Shown here piece by piece: positions 20,218-35,564 of a stretch of 64,000 nucleotides of DNA (positions within the stretch are counted from its first letter, which is position 1; every line of letters starts with the position of its first letter). A program made the position numbers and the translations under genes. This stretch comes from Caenimonas aquaedulcis (lineage in GTDB: Bacteria; Pseudomonadota; Gammaproteobacteria; Burkholderiales; Burkholderiaceae_C): the NCBI RefSeq assembly GCF_015831345.1, contig NZ_JADWYS010000001.1:630118-694117 (forward strand), given 5' to 3'. The notes beneath the pieces were generated by a model. The model saw nothing but the letters and a program-made list of their open reading frames with translations. It was not told where the DNA came from and searched no databases.

Positions 20218-21258
20218 CTAGTGGGCCGGGGCGGCCATGGGGCCGCCCTCGTCGTCGGGGACCATGCCCAGGATTTCCGTGATCGGTCCCCGGGCGATGT
20301 ATTCGGTCGGGGCGGCCGGAAGATCCCCGAAGCCGCTCGGCGTCTCGAAAACCGATGGCACGACGACGCTGTCGCCGCCTTCCACCGTGTGGTGGCGCAC
20401 GCCGTAACGAAGCCGGTTGCGCTCGCGCGCCGAGAGGCGGGCCACCAGGTTCTTGGTCGCCCAGACGGCGCCGGCGGGCGCCGAGTCCGCGAGGCGCCTG
20501 GCCCGGCGGATGGTGGCCGCGAGGCCCGCGAACTCGGGCTGCGCCGACGGCTTCAAATTTCCTAGCCACTCCTGGCCTTCGTCGATGCCGGTGTTGAGCC
20601 GGATGTCCAGCGGCCAGCCTTTGCGCAGGAGCCAGGACTGGCTGATGCCCTGCATCGTTTCGCGGATCTCGAGCGATGCACCCAGCGCGTTCCACAGGTA
20701 GCTGCCGGACGCATCGGGAAAGAAGTAGCAGACCATGCTGTCGCTGGCATGCTGGCCATGGACGCCGCGATGCCGGCGGACGATGGGATCGACCGCCGAC
20801 CAGACCTGGCTGATCAGCTCGAAGTACTCGTCGGGCGGCAGCGCGGCCCAGGTGCGATGCGGGCTGTCCAGCTGGGCGACCAGCACGGCCACGGCCGTCA
20901 ACACGGGGGCGCGCGGTGAACCGCGTTCGGGCGCCGGCGCCTGGGCAGCTCGCGTCGCCGCGGGCGGCATGGGGGGCGCAACGAGCGGAGCCCGGGCCGG
21001 CGCAACCGCGGGCGCGGCTCCGGGCGAAGCGAGGTGTTCGGCGATGCGCGACAGGCTCCAGCCCAATCCCTTCAGCCGCTGGATTTCCAGGATGCGCGCG
21101 ACGACGTCATCGGGGAAATAGCCGATGCGCGGAGCGTCCCCGTCGTCGGGCCCCGGCGGCAGTACCTCGGGCCTCGGCACGATCCCGCTACTGATGTAGT
21201 TGTTCAGGGTCGCGCGGGAGATTCCCGTCTGGTCGATGACTTCCTTGCTGGTCAGCAT
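20218..21258 (-). CDS. MerR-type regulator fused to a degenerate class III cyclase-like domain
   Basis: The 346-residue protein begins with a MerR helix-turn-helix (SKEVIDQTGISRATLNNYIS, then YFPDDVVARILEIQRL). An Ala/Pro-rich linker follows (about 80-125). The C-terminal half (about 125-330) follows the class III nucleotidyl cyclase pattern: a first strand VAVLVAQLD, a HASDSMVCYFF strand, GIDEGQEWLGNL where cyclases have GIHTG, and an ATIRRARRLADSAPAG helix where cyclases have the VNxAARL helix. The first metal Asp appears to be Gln, so catalysis is doubtful and nucleotide sensing is more likely. Homology of this half is my reading, without a profile search. The gene has a phased operator array over its own promoter. 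Confidence 0.7.
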   Translation of the reverse strand: MLTSKEVIDQTGISRATLNNYISSGIVPRPEVLPPGPDDGDAPRIGYFPDDVVARILEIQRLKGLGWSLSRIAEHLASPGAAPAVAPARAPLVAPPMPPAATRAAQAPAPERGSPRAPVLTAVAVLVAQLDSPHRTWAALPPDEYFELISQVWSAVDPIVRRHRGVHGQHASDSMVCYFFPDASGSYLWNALGASLEIRETMQGISQSWLLRKGWPLDIRLNTGIDEGQEWLGNLKPSAQPEFAGLAATIRRARRLADSAPAGAVWATKNLVARLSARERNRLRYGVRHHTVEGGDSVVVPSVFETPSGFGDLPAAPTEYIARGPITEILGMVPDDEGGPMAAPAH

Positions 21259-21272
21259 GGCATCCGTTGTCT

Positions 21273-21335
21273 GTCTAAGTCCGTCTATATCTGTCTAAGT
21301 AACATCTGGACAGTATTAGACACATCTAGACAGAC
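21273..21335. promoter_or_regulatory. Phased GTCTA/TAGAC operator array upstream of the MerR-cyclase gene
   Basis: GTCTA occurs at 21273, 21283 and 21293, exactly 10 bp apart, with CTGTCTAAGT repeated at 21271-21280 and 21291-21300. The inverted pentamer TAGAC occurs at 21317 and 21327, again 10 bp apart, with CAGAC at 21331. The inverted copies sit over the promoter spacer and -10 box; the direct copies lie in the predicted leader. Helical spacing suggests cooperative protein binding on one DNA face, most simply autoregulation by the adjacent MerR-type protein. Confidence 0.7.
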
Positions 21336-21341
21336 AGTCAA
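21313..21341 (-). promoter_or_regulatory. Sigma70-type promoter of the MerR-cyclase gene
   Basis: On the minus strand TTGACT (21341-21336) and TAATAC (21318-21313) are separated by exactly 17 bases. The start point would be near 21306, giving a leader of about 48 bases. The spacer and -10 box are covered by TAGAC/GTCTA pentamers. MerR regulators often act at promoters with 19-20 bp spacers; here the spacer is the normal 17, which points to repression rather than classical MerR activation. Confidence 0.75.
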
Positions 21342-21425
21342 GCGCGCCACTCAGCCACCGCGGCCGGGCGTTGGTAAAAAGTCACGAATGCAGGCGTGCC
21401 CAACGCGCCGGCGCGGCACTTAGTG

Positions 21426-21436
21426 TGTCTAAGACA
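21426..21436. promoter_or_regulatory. Isolated palindrome TGTCT-A-AGACA
   Basis: A perfect 5-bp inverted repeat around one central base, built from the same TGTCT/AGACA elements as the array at 21273-21335. It lies 85 bp upstream of the promoter -35 box and downstream of the 75-residue gene. It may be an auxiliary operator for the same regulator. Confidence 0.5.
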
Positions 21437-21485
21437 GAGCCCGGCGGATGGAAATACCGCAGGCGGGCGGCGAAGCGGCGAAAGG

Positions 21486-21713
21486 CTAGGGCCTGCCCTT
21501 CGAGTGGTCGGGGCTCATGAGGTCCGTGGCCGTGCTGAGAAGCTCGTTGGCCTTCTTTCGCGCCTTCTTCACCGCATCGACCAGGTCGGGAGGCACGGGG
21601 GTGCCTTGTTGCAGCTGATGCTCCCAGGCCTGGTTCAGGAGCGCCTCGGCGGCGCGCGCATCGGCATCGGCCATGTGCCAGGCGTCTATGGCGGCTTTCA
21701 GGTGTTGCGGCAT
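21486..21713 (-). CDS. Small hypothetical helical protein
   Basis: I do not recognise the family. The 75-residue product is predicted to be mostly helical, with an Ala-rich first half (AAIDAWHMADADARAAEALLNQAW) and a Lys-rich stretch VKKARKKANELL. No signal peptide or TM segment is seen. The ribosome-binding site is weak. It lies on the same strand as the MerR-cyclase gene, 227 bases upstream of it, with regulatory repeats between them, so the genes are probably transcribed separately. Confidence 0.55.
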   Translation of the reverse strand: MPQHLKAAIDAWHMADADARAAEALLNQAWEHQLQQGTPVPPDLVDAVKKARKKANELLSTATDLMSPDHSKGRP

Positions 21714-21805
21714 CGGGCGATGTTAATCGCCTGTGCGGCGCATGTGTGCCCATGCGTTGGAAGAAGGAGACTCAGCAGGGCCATCCAGCGGCACGAAATC
21801 GCCAT

Positions 21806-21829
21806 AAAAAAAGCCCCTTTCGGGGCTTC
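21806..21829 (-). terminator. Intrinsic terminator after tRNA-Ser
   Basis: On the minus strand a 6-bp stem, AGCCCC / GGGGCT with a GAAA loop, is followed by seven T residues. It lies 25 bases downstream of the tRNA 3' end and is a clear terminator for the tRNA transcript. Confidence 0.85.
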
Positions 21830-21851
21830 CTGGGAGGTCGTGCGACCTTGT

Positions 21852-21944
<93 letters not shown>

Positions 21945-21970
21945 TGCGAGCCCACGATTGTAGCAGTGCG

Positions 21971-24057
21971 TCACGCCGCCCTTGCCGCCCTCGCCTGCCG
22001 CGCTTGCTGCGGATCGGCGAGCAGGGACAGCAACAGGTTGACGTCCGCGGGCTTGACCATATGGAAATCGAATCCCGCCTGCGCGGAGCGCGTGCGGCTC
22101 TCCGCCTCGCCGTAGCCGGTGAGCGCGATCATGAGCGCATCGCGCGACTCGGGTTGCTGGCGCAGGCGATGCGCGACCTCGAAGCCGTTCATGCCCGGCA
22201 GGCCGATGTCCAGCAGCACCACGTCCGGCCGGAAGTCCTCGGCGATGCGCAAGGCTTCCATCCCTTCGTTGGCGACCCGCACTTCATAGCCTTCCATCTC
22301 CAGCAAGGTCATGAGCGTCTCGGCCGAGGCCGCGAGGTCGTCGACGACGAGGATGCGCGACGGCGCCTTGGCCGCCTCCGCGGCGGCCTTGCGGGACGCG
22401 GGCCCCGAGGACGGCGCGTCCGCCCCGTCCTCGAGCTGGGCCGGGAGCGTCACGGTGATTTCCGTGCCCCGCCCCACGCCGTCGCTGTGGGCCACCACAT
22501 GGCCGCCATGCAGTTCCACCAGGTGCTTCACCAGCGTGAGGCCGATGCCCAGGCCGCCCTGCGCGCGGTCCAGCGACTGGTCCGCCTGGGCGAACAGGTC
22601 GAAGATGTGCGGCAGGAAGCCCGCGTCGATGCCGGCGCCCTGGTCCTTGACCGAGAGCTTGAGCTCGCCCGCCGCATAGCGCGCCGACAGGTCGATGCGC
22701 GTGCCCGGCCCGGAAAACTTCGACGCATTGTTGATGAGGTTGGACAGCACCTGCGCCAGTCGGACCGCATCCCCGTGCAGCACCACGCCCTCCTCGGGCA
22801 ACTCGACGTGCAGCGTCTGGTCGCGGCCCGTGACCCGGGGCGAGCTCGCCTCGATGGAACGCTCCACGAGCGAGGCCAGGGTGAGCTTCTCGGGCTTGAC
22901 CACCACCTTGCCCTGCACGATGCGCGAGACGTCCAGCAGGTCGTCGATCAGCCGGGCCATGTGGTCCGCCTGCCGGCCGATCACGTCGCGCGCCCAGTTC
23001 ATGGTGGGCTGCGTCACGTCATCGCCCTGCATGATGTGCACGGCATTGCGGATGGGCGCGAGGGGGTTGCGCAGCTCGTGCGCCAGCATCGCGAGGAATT
23101 CGTTCTTGCGGCGGTCCGCGTCCTGCACCGCCGTGTACAGGCGCGCGTTCTCCAGGGCGATCGAGGCGCGGGCGACCACGTCGCGCGCCAGCGAGATGCG
23201 CGACGAATCCATCGCCGCCGCGGGCGCTTCCAGGATGAGCGCGCCGCGCGATTTGCCGTTGGTGAGCAGCGGGCAGACCGCGAAAGCCCGGCCGCCCTCT
23301 TCCCATCGCTCGAGGACCTTGGTCTCCAGCGCGGTGTCGAGCGCGGCGCGCAGGCCCGCGGGCATCTCCTGTGCCGAGGCCTCCACCGGCGGGTAGTGTT
23401 CGACGCGGGAGAGCACCCCGTCGGTCGCCAGCACGAAGGTCGCGCGGTCCCCGAGCACGGGCACGGCCACCGGGAACAAGGCCTGGATCGTGTCCTCGAG
23501 GTTCAGCGAACGCGACAGCGACTGGCTCGCCCGGGAAAGGAAATCGGAGCGCTCGATCGCCTGTTCCGCGGCTTCGCGCGCCGCCTCGGAACGCGCCAGC
23601 GCCTCGCGCGCGGCCGCCTGCTGCTGCAGCTGGCGGTTCATGCGGAAAAGCTCGACGAACACGCGCACCTTGGAGCGCAGCACGTCGGGGACGACCGGTG
23701 ACGGGATGTAGTCGACCGCGCCCAGCTCGTAGCTGCGGGCCGCCTGCCGCTCGTCCACGTACGCCGTGATGAAGACGATCGGGGTCTGCGCGGACTTCTT
23801 GTACTGCCGGATCAGGCTGGCCGTCTCCAGGCCGTCGATGTCCGGCATGTTGACGTCCAGCAGGATCACGGCGAACTCCATCTCCAGGATGAACTTGAGC
23901 GCTTCCTTGCCCGAGCGCGCGCTGATCACGTTCTGGCCGAGTTCCTCCAGGATGCTGCGGAAGACGACGTGCTTTTCCGGCAGGTCGTCGACCACCAGGA
24001 TGTTGACCTTCTCCTGCCCGCCCAGCTGCTGCGACGCCGTCGCTTCCGCGCTGGTGA

Positions 24058-24073
<16 letters not shown>
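21971..24073 (-). CDS. Soluble hybrid histidine kinase (REC-GAF-HisKA-HATPase-REC)
   Basis: The 700-residue protein starts at the ATG at 24073, overlapping the preceding kinase gene by 16 bases. An N-terminal receiver (about 20-140) has VVDD, the acceptor D in VILLDVNMP, but YIPSPVVP where a Lys-Pro pair is usual. A coiled coil (about 145-185), a GAF-like region (about 185-330), HisKA with [16 protein letters not shown] (near 340), HATPase_c ([14 protein letters not shown]) and a C-terminal receiver ([17 protein letters not shown]) follow. There are no TM segments, so it is probably cytoplasmic and takes phosphoryl groups from, or gives them to, the upstream HAMP-array kinase. Confidence 0.9.
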
Positions 24074-30639
<6,566 letters not shown>

Positions 30640-30851
30640 ATCAGCCCCCGATCAATAGGTCAGGCGCGCGACCGCCCACAGCCGGGGCGCGCGCGTCTTT
30701 CAACTCTTCAACAAGTGCGCGCAGGGTACTGTGTTCGATGGCTCATCACAACCGCGCGCGCGAGGGGATGGCCCGCAAACCCAATACCGGCGCGGGCTGT
30801 AGGAGGATGCCTACACCAACAAGGGCATGGAAACTACAGGTGCTTACAACG

Positions 30852-30876
30852 AAAAAAGCCGCCCGAAGGCGGCTTT
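30852..30876 (-). terminator. Intrinsic terminator of the amino-acid binding protein gene
   Basis: On the minus strand a 7-bp GC-rich stem (AGCCGCC / GGCGGCT, TTCG loop) is followed by six T residues, 20 bases after the stop of the LivK-like gene. The TTCG tetraloop and the T-run make it a strong candidate. The remaining bases from 30640 to 30850 hold the leader of the HAMP-array kinase; I see no clear gene there. Confidence 0.85.
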
Positions 30877-30895
30877 CGCGATCACGCCGGAACGA

Positions 30896-32029
30896 TCAGT
30901 TCAGGGCGATTTTCTTGCCGTCCTTGTACGTGTAAAGCGTCATGGCGGGGTTCTTCAATTCGCCGTTCGGCTCGAACTGGACGGTAGTCGTCACGCCCTT
31001 GTAGTTGGTCTTGCCGATCTCGGCGGTGTAGACCTTCGGGTCGACGCTCTTGGCGCGCTTCATCGCGTCCACGAGGACCATGACGGCGTCATAGACGTAC
31101 GGGCTGTAGACCTGGAACTGGCCCGGGTACTTCGCGTCGTACTTGGCCTTCCAGGCCTTGCCCGAAGGCATCTTGTCGAGCGACGCGCCGCCTTCGGCGC
31201 AGATCACGTTCTCCAGCGTCTTGGCGCCCGCGGCCTGCTTGATCAGGTCCATCGTGCAGATGCCGTCGCCGCCGAAGTACTTCTGCTTCGTGAGGCCGAG
31301 CTGTTCCATCTGGCGCAGCATCGGGCCGGCTTGCGGGTCCATGCCGCCGTAGAACACGGCGTCGGGGTTCTTGGCCTTGATGGCGGTCAGGATGGCCATG
31401 AAGTCGACGGCCTTGTCGGTCGTGAACTGCTCGTCGACCACCGTCATGCCCTTGGACTTGGCGGTGTTCTTGAACACTTCGGCGACGCCCTGGCCGTATG
31501 CGGTGCGATCGTCGATGACGGCGACGGTCTTGAGCTTCAGGCCATCGGCGGCGTAGAACGCGAGGCCCGCGCCCAGCGCGTTGTCGTTGGCCAGCAGGCG
31601 GAAGGTCGTCTTGTAGCCGGGCTTGGTCAGGTTGGGGTTCGTGGCCGAGGGCGTGATGTGCGGAATGCCGCAGTCGTTGTAGACCTTCGACGCGGGAATC
31701 GTCGTGCCCGAATTCAGGTGGCCCGCGACGCCGGCGACCTTCGCGTCGCACAGTTTCTGTGCGGCGGCGGTGCCCTGCTTCGGGTCGGCTGCGTCGTCTT
31801 CGGCGACCAGTTCCCACTTGATCTTCTTGCCGCCGATCACGATGTTCTGCGCGTTCAGGTCCTCGATGGCCATGCGGGCGCCATTCTCGTTGTCCTTGCC
31901 GTACGCGGCCTGCGCGCCGGAGACGGGGGCGACGTGGCCGATCTTGACGACCTGCACATCCTGCGCCGCCGCGAAGCCCGCGAAGGATGCGAGCGCTGCC
32001 ACCACCGTCAGTTTTAGTTTCATTTGCAT
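30896..32029 (-). CDS. Branched-chain amino-acid ABC transporter substrate-binding protein
   Basis: Periplasmic LivK-type (peripla_BP_6) receptor of 377 residues. A signal peptide (MKLKLTVVAALASFAGFAAAQ) precedes the mature VVKIGHVAPVSGAQAAYGKD, typical of Leu/Ile/Val-binding proteins. I placed the start at 32029, where GGAG sits 6 bases upstream; an ATG two codons later is also possible. No permease or ATPase genes are adjacent, so it works with a transporter encoded elsewhere or is regulated separately. A terminator follows. Confidence 0.93.
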   Translation of the reverse strand: MQMKLKLTVVAALASFAGFAAAQDVQVVKIGHVAPVSGAQAAYGKDNENGARMAIEDLNAQNIVIGGKKIKWELVAEDDAADPKQGTAAAQKLCDAKVAGVAGHLNSGTTIPASKVYNDCGIPHITPSATNPNLTKPGYKTTFRLLANDNALGAGLAFYAADGLKLKTVAVIDDRTAYGQGVAEVFKNTAKSKGMTVVDEQFTTDKAVDFMAILTAIKAKNPDAVFYGGMDPQAGPMLRQMEQLGLTKQKYFGGDGICTMDLIKQAAGAKTLENVICAEGGASLDKMPSGKAWKAKYDAKYPGQFQVYSPYVYDAVMVLVDAMKRAKSVDPKVYTAEIGKTNYKGVTTTVQFEPNGELKNPAMTLYTYKDGKKIALN

Positions 32030-32186
32030 AGAGATCTCCAGAGTAGGAAAAAGGTTGAGAATTAATCGAAGGCTCAACGGGCGCGAACATATCGCAATTT
32101 CCGCACCCGGGCCATAGGGAAATGTCCGGTCGGCAGCCGATAAGGCGGATTTGCGGCGTCTCAAGGCAGCTAATGCGGCGCCGCGC

Positions 32187-32474
32187 TCAGGGCGTGGGGC
32201 CGAGCTCATCGAGGAAGGCCTGGGCCACTGTCTCGCGCACGACAGCCTCGATCTCCTCGCGCAGCACGGGGGCGATGGAGCGCGTCTGCTCCAGCACCGT
32301 CTGCGCGATCGCCTCGCGCAGCTTGCGCTCGAGCGCGATGTCGATGCGCTGCATCACGCGCTGGATCACCTGCTCCTGGCTCAGGCCCGAGGCGGCCGTC
32401 GCGCGCGTTTCGACCTGCGGGCTCACCACCTCGGTGAGGGTCGGCACGAACCGGGGCGGGGACCGCTGCGCCAT
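32187..32474 (-). CDS. Small helical protein coupled to holC
   Basis: A 95-residue product with no recognised function. The segment from about residue 30 to 90 is a long amphipathic helix (VIQRVMQRIDIALERKLREA and onward) with no signal peptide or TM segment. Its start shares one base with the holC stop (TGATG), so it is translated with holC. Comparable small proteins follow holC in other Burkholderiales as I recall, but I cannot name a domain with confidence. Confidence 0.7.
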   Translation of the reverse strand: MAQRSPPRFVPTLTEVVSPQVETRATAASGLSQEQVIQRVMQRIDIALERKLREAIAQTVLEQTRSIAPVLREEIEAVVRETVAQAFLDELGPTP

Positions 32475-32908
32475 CAGGCCGCTTCCTTCGACAACAGGTC
32501 GTGGCGGGTGATCGCGTAGCCGCGGTCCTTGTAATAGGCCCAGCGCTCGCGGCCCCGGCCCCTGTCCTCTTCATCCACGGTGACGACCTCGATGAGCCGC
32601 TCGAAGCGCTCGAAGCCCTCGGGCACCGTGGCGCCGAGGTTCACCAGGACCTGGTGGTGGGGCGCCGTGCGCGCCGCCTGCGTCAGCACGACGGGCGATG
32701 CGGACAGGACGGCGGCCGGCGCATTGCCCAGGCAGTGCGGGATGAATTCCAGCGGCGAGAACGTCCACAGCGCGGCATCGAGTTCGCGCAGCAGGCCGGC
32801 CTCGCCCGTCACGACCACCTTCGCGCCCGAGCCCACCGCCTTGCGCAGCAGGCGGCACGCGTGCCCGAGCTTGTCGGGCGCGTTGAAGTGGAACATGACG
32901 TCCGTCAT
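32474..32908 (-). CDS. holC: DNA polymerase III chi subunit
   Basis: Subunit of the clamp-loader complex that links psi and single-strand-binding protein. The 144-residue protein starts MTDVMFHFNAPDKLGHACRL and has LDAALWTFSPLEFIPHC and the C-terminal WAYYKDRGYAITRHDL, all characteristic of HolC. It starts 7 bases after the pepA stop, the pepA-holC arrangement common in proteobacteria. Confidence 0.93.
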   Translation of the reverse strand: MTDVMFHFNAPDKLGHACRLLRKAVGSGAKVVVTGEAGLLRELDAALWTFSPLEFIPHCLGNAPAAVLSASPVVLTQAARTAPHHQVLVNLGATVPEGFERFERLIEVVTVDEEDRGRGRERWAYYKDRGYAITRHDLLSKEAA

Positions 32909-32915
32909 CGCAAGG

Positions 32916-34427
32916 CTACTTGCGTTTGGCGGGCTTGCCGACGGACTTGCCGGTTGGCTTGGCCGCCTTCGCGGACTTGGCCGGCGCCGTGCTCTGCTGG
33001 TCCAGCAGGTACTGGAACAGGAGGCCCACGGGGCGGCCGGTGGAGCCCTTCGCCCCGCCGCTCTTCCACGCCGTGCCCGCGATGTCCAGGTGCGCCCACG
33101 GGTAGGCGGCGGTGAAGCGATGCAGGAACTTCGCCGCAGTCACGGCGCCGCCCGCGCGGCCGGCCACGTTGGCCACGTCCGCGAAGTTGCTCTTGAGGCC
33201 GTCGCCGTACTCGTCGTCCAGCGGCATGCGCCAGCACGGGTCCATCGCGGCATCGCCGGCCTGCGAGAGCGCCTGCGCCAGCGCGTCGTCGCTGGAGAAC
33301 AGGCCGCTGCGCACGGCGCCGAGCGCCACCACGCACGCGCCGGTGAGCGTGGCGATGTCCACCACGGCGCGGGGCTTGAAACGCTCCGCGTAGGTGAGCG
33401 CATCGCACAGGATCAGGCGGCCCTCGGCGTCCGTGTTGAGGATCTCGATGGTCTGCCCGCTCATGCTCCTCACGATGTCGCCGGGCTTCATCGAGCGGCC
33501 GCTGGGCATGTTCTCGCAGCTCGCGATGATGCCGATCACGTTCACCGCGGGCTTGAGCTCGCCGATGGCGCGGAAGGTGCCGAGCACGCTCGCCGCGCCG
33601 CCCATGTCGAACTTCATCTCGTCCATGTCCTGCGCCGGCTTGATGGAGATGCCGCCGCTGTCGAACGTGATGCCCTTGCCCACCAGCACCACCGGCGCGT
33701 CGCCGGGAGAGCCGCCCATGTGCTTGAGCACGATGAAGCGCAGCGGCTCCTCCGAGCCCTGGGCCACCGCCATGAAGGAGCCCATGCCGAGCTTGGCGAC
33801 TTCCTTGGGGCCCAGCACCTCGCACTGCATCCCGTGGGCCTTGGCGAGCTTCTTCGCCTCTTCGCCCAGGCGCGTCGGCGTGGCGTGGTTGGGCGGCAGG
33901 TTGCCGAGTTCGCGCGCGAACTCGATGCCGTTGGCCGCCGCGGTCGCCGCGGCGAACGCGACCTTGCGGGGCGCGGCGTCGGACACGCCGATCACCACGC
34001 GCCGCAGTTCGCGGCCCTCGGGCTTGGACTTCGTCGCGACATACACGTAGCTCGACTCGGCCGTCGCGAGAACCGCGGCGCGCACGGCGTCGTCCTTCGC
34101 GCCCTCCGGCATGCAGATCACGAGGCGCTTGGCGCCCGAGGTGCGCAGCGCTCCCATCGCCGCCACCACGGCGGTGTGGACCTTGCGGCCCGAGGCGTCG
34201 CCGCAGCCGGCCAGCACGAGGCGCGGCGCCGCGACGCCGGTGCTGCGGTAGGCCTGCAGCAGCTTGCCGGCCTTGGTGTCGAGGTCGCGCGCCTTGACGG
34301 CATCGCCCGCCAGGCGCGACAGCACGTCCTTGCCGGGCTTGAACGCGTCCGGGACCAACATCACGAGCGCGTCGCATTTCTCGCCGGCGGCGGCCGGGAG
34401 TCCCAGGGTCTTGAGTTCGAAGTCCAT
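32916..34427 (-). CDS. pepA: Leucyl aminopeptidase (M17)
   Basis: Di-metal cytosolic aminopeptidase, 503 residues. The M17 signature NTDAEGRL lies near residues 330-337. The metal-binding GKGITFDSGGISIKP and the MKFDMGGAASVLG segments are visible. The C-terminus carries an unusual Lys/Ala-rich tail after residue 475 (SAKAAKPTGKSVGKPAKRK). It is divergent from lptF with a 39-base gap. In some bacteria PepA also binds DNA, and the basic tail could matter for that, but this is speculation. Confidence 0.95.
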   Translation of the reverse strand: MDFELKTLGLPAAAGEKCDALVMLVPDAFKPGKDVLSRLAGDAVKARDLDTKAGKLLQAYRSTGVAAPRLVLAGCGDASGRKVHTAVVAAMGALRTSGAKRLVICMPEGAKDDAVRAAVLATAESSYVYVATKSKPEGRELRRVVIGVSDAAPRKVAFAAATAAANGIEFARELGNLPPNHATPTRLGEEAKKLAKAHGMQCEVLGPKEVAKLGMGSFMAVAQGSEEPLRFIVLKHMGGSPGDAPVVLVGKGITFDSGGISIKPAQDMDEMKFDMGGAASVLGTFRAIGELKPAVNVIGIIASCENMPSGRSMKPGDIVRSMSGQTIEILNTDAEGRLILCDALTYAERFKPRAVVDIATLTGACVVALGAVRSGLFSSDDALAQALSQAGDAAMDPCWRMPLDDEYGDGLKSNFADVANVAGRAGGAVTAAKFLHRFTAAYPWAHLDIAGTAWKSGGAKGSTGRPVGLLFQYLLDQQSTAPAKSAKAAKPTGKSVGKPAKRK

Positions 34428-34466
34428 AATCCGCTGTTTTCTTTCGAAGAAATTCCGATCGCGCCG

Positions 34467-35564
34467 ATGTTATTCCATTCCTCCCTGCGCAAGGAACTCG
34501 CCCGCAGCTTCGGCGCGACCCTGGTGGTGCTGGTGACCATCGTCATGACGATGACGCTGATACGCACGCTCGGCCAGGCGACGCGCGGCTCCGTCAACCC
34601 GCAGGAAGTGATGATGGTGATGGGCTACACCGTCCTGGGCTACCTGCCGACCATCCTCACCTTGTGCCTCTTCATCGCCATCGTGGGCACGCTCTCGCGC
34701 ATGTACCGCGACAGCGAGATGGTGATCTGGTTTTCCGCCGGCCGCGGCCTCTCGGCCTTCCTCTCGCCGCTCTTTCGCTTCGCGTGGCCGGTGCTCCTGG
34801 TGGTCGCCCTGCTCGCGCTCGTCGTGTGGCCCTGGGCCAACCAGCAGACGCAGGACCTCAAGGACCGCTACGGCAAGCGCGGCGACCTCGAGCGCGTCGC
34901 GCCGGGCCAGTTCCAGGAGTCCGCGAGCGGCAACCGCGTGTTCTTCCTGGACAAGGACACCCCGGACAACAAGTCGGGCAAGAACATCTTCATCTCCACC
35001 AACGAGCGCGGCAAGGAAACCGTGACCTCGGCGCGCAGCGGCCACATCGAGACCATCGGCGAGGCGCAGTTCCTGGTGCTCGCGAACGGCCAGCGGCTGG
35101 AGCGCACGAGCGGCACCACGGAAATCAGGATCAGCGAGTTCGAGGAGTACGCGAACCGCATCGGGATCAGCGAGCTCACCGCGCGCGACGACGCGCCGGC
35201 CAAGGCGCGCTCGACCTTCTCGCTGGCCACCGAACCCAACCGCATCAACCTGGGCGAGCTCGCCTGGCGCCTCGGGCTTGCGCTCGCCGGGCTGAACTTC
35301 GTCGTGATCGCGGTGACGGTCTCCAGCGTCAACCCGCGCGCCGGCCGCAGCGGAAACCTGGTCTTCGCGCTCTTCGCCTTCGTCGTCTACTACAACCTGC
35401 TCAACCTCGGGCAGAGCTGGATCGCGGGCGGCCAGGTGAGCTTCTGGGGATTCCTCATCGCGCTGCACGGCGGCGTTCTCGCGTTCGGCCTGCTCTGGCT
35501 CGCCAAGCAGCACAACAGCTGGGCGCTGCGCAAGCCCCGGGTCCGCGCGGAGGCGCCCGCATGA
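34467..35564 (+). CDS. lptF: LPS export ABC transporter permease LptF
   Basis: Inner-membrane permease that, with LptG and LptB, extracts lipopolysaccharide and passes it to LptC. It has 365 residues. TM helices flank a large periplasmic beta-jellyroll (about 110-260), the standard YjgP/YjgQ layout. The N-terminus reads MLFHSSLRKELARSFGATLVVL. The ATG at 34467 was chosen because this N-terminus is typical; upstream sequence is antisense to pepA. The stop overlaps the lptG start as ATGA. Confidence 0.94.
   Translation: MLFHSSLRKELARSFGATLVVLVTIVMTMTLIRTLGQATRGSVNPQEVMMVMGYTVLGYLPTILTLCLFIAIVGTLSRMYRDSEMVIWFSAGRGLSAFLSPLFRFAWPVLLVVALLALVVWPWANQQTQDLKDRYGKRGDLERVAPGQFQESASGNRVFFLDKDTPDNKSGKNIFISTNERGKETVTSARSGHIETIGEAQFLVLANGQRLERTSGTTEIRISEFEEYANRIGISELTARDDAPAKARSTFSLATEPNRINLGELAWRLGLALAGLNFVVIAVTVSSVNPRAGRSGNLVFALFAFVVYYNLLNLGQSWIAGGQVSFWGFLIALHGGVLAFGLLWLAKQHNSWALRKPRVRAEAPA

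Noticed and set aside
30640..30895. Possible small RNA gene in the gap before the HAMP-array kinase
   Set aside because: Only the terminator of the neighbouring gene and a leader are visible; no promoter-terminator pair of its own was found.
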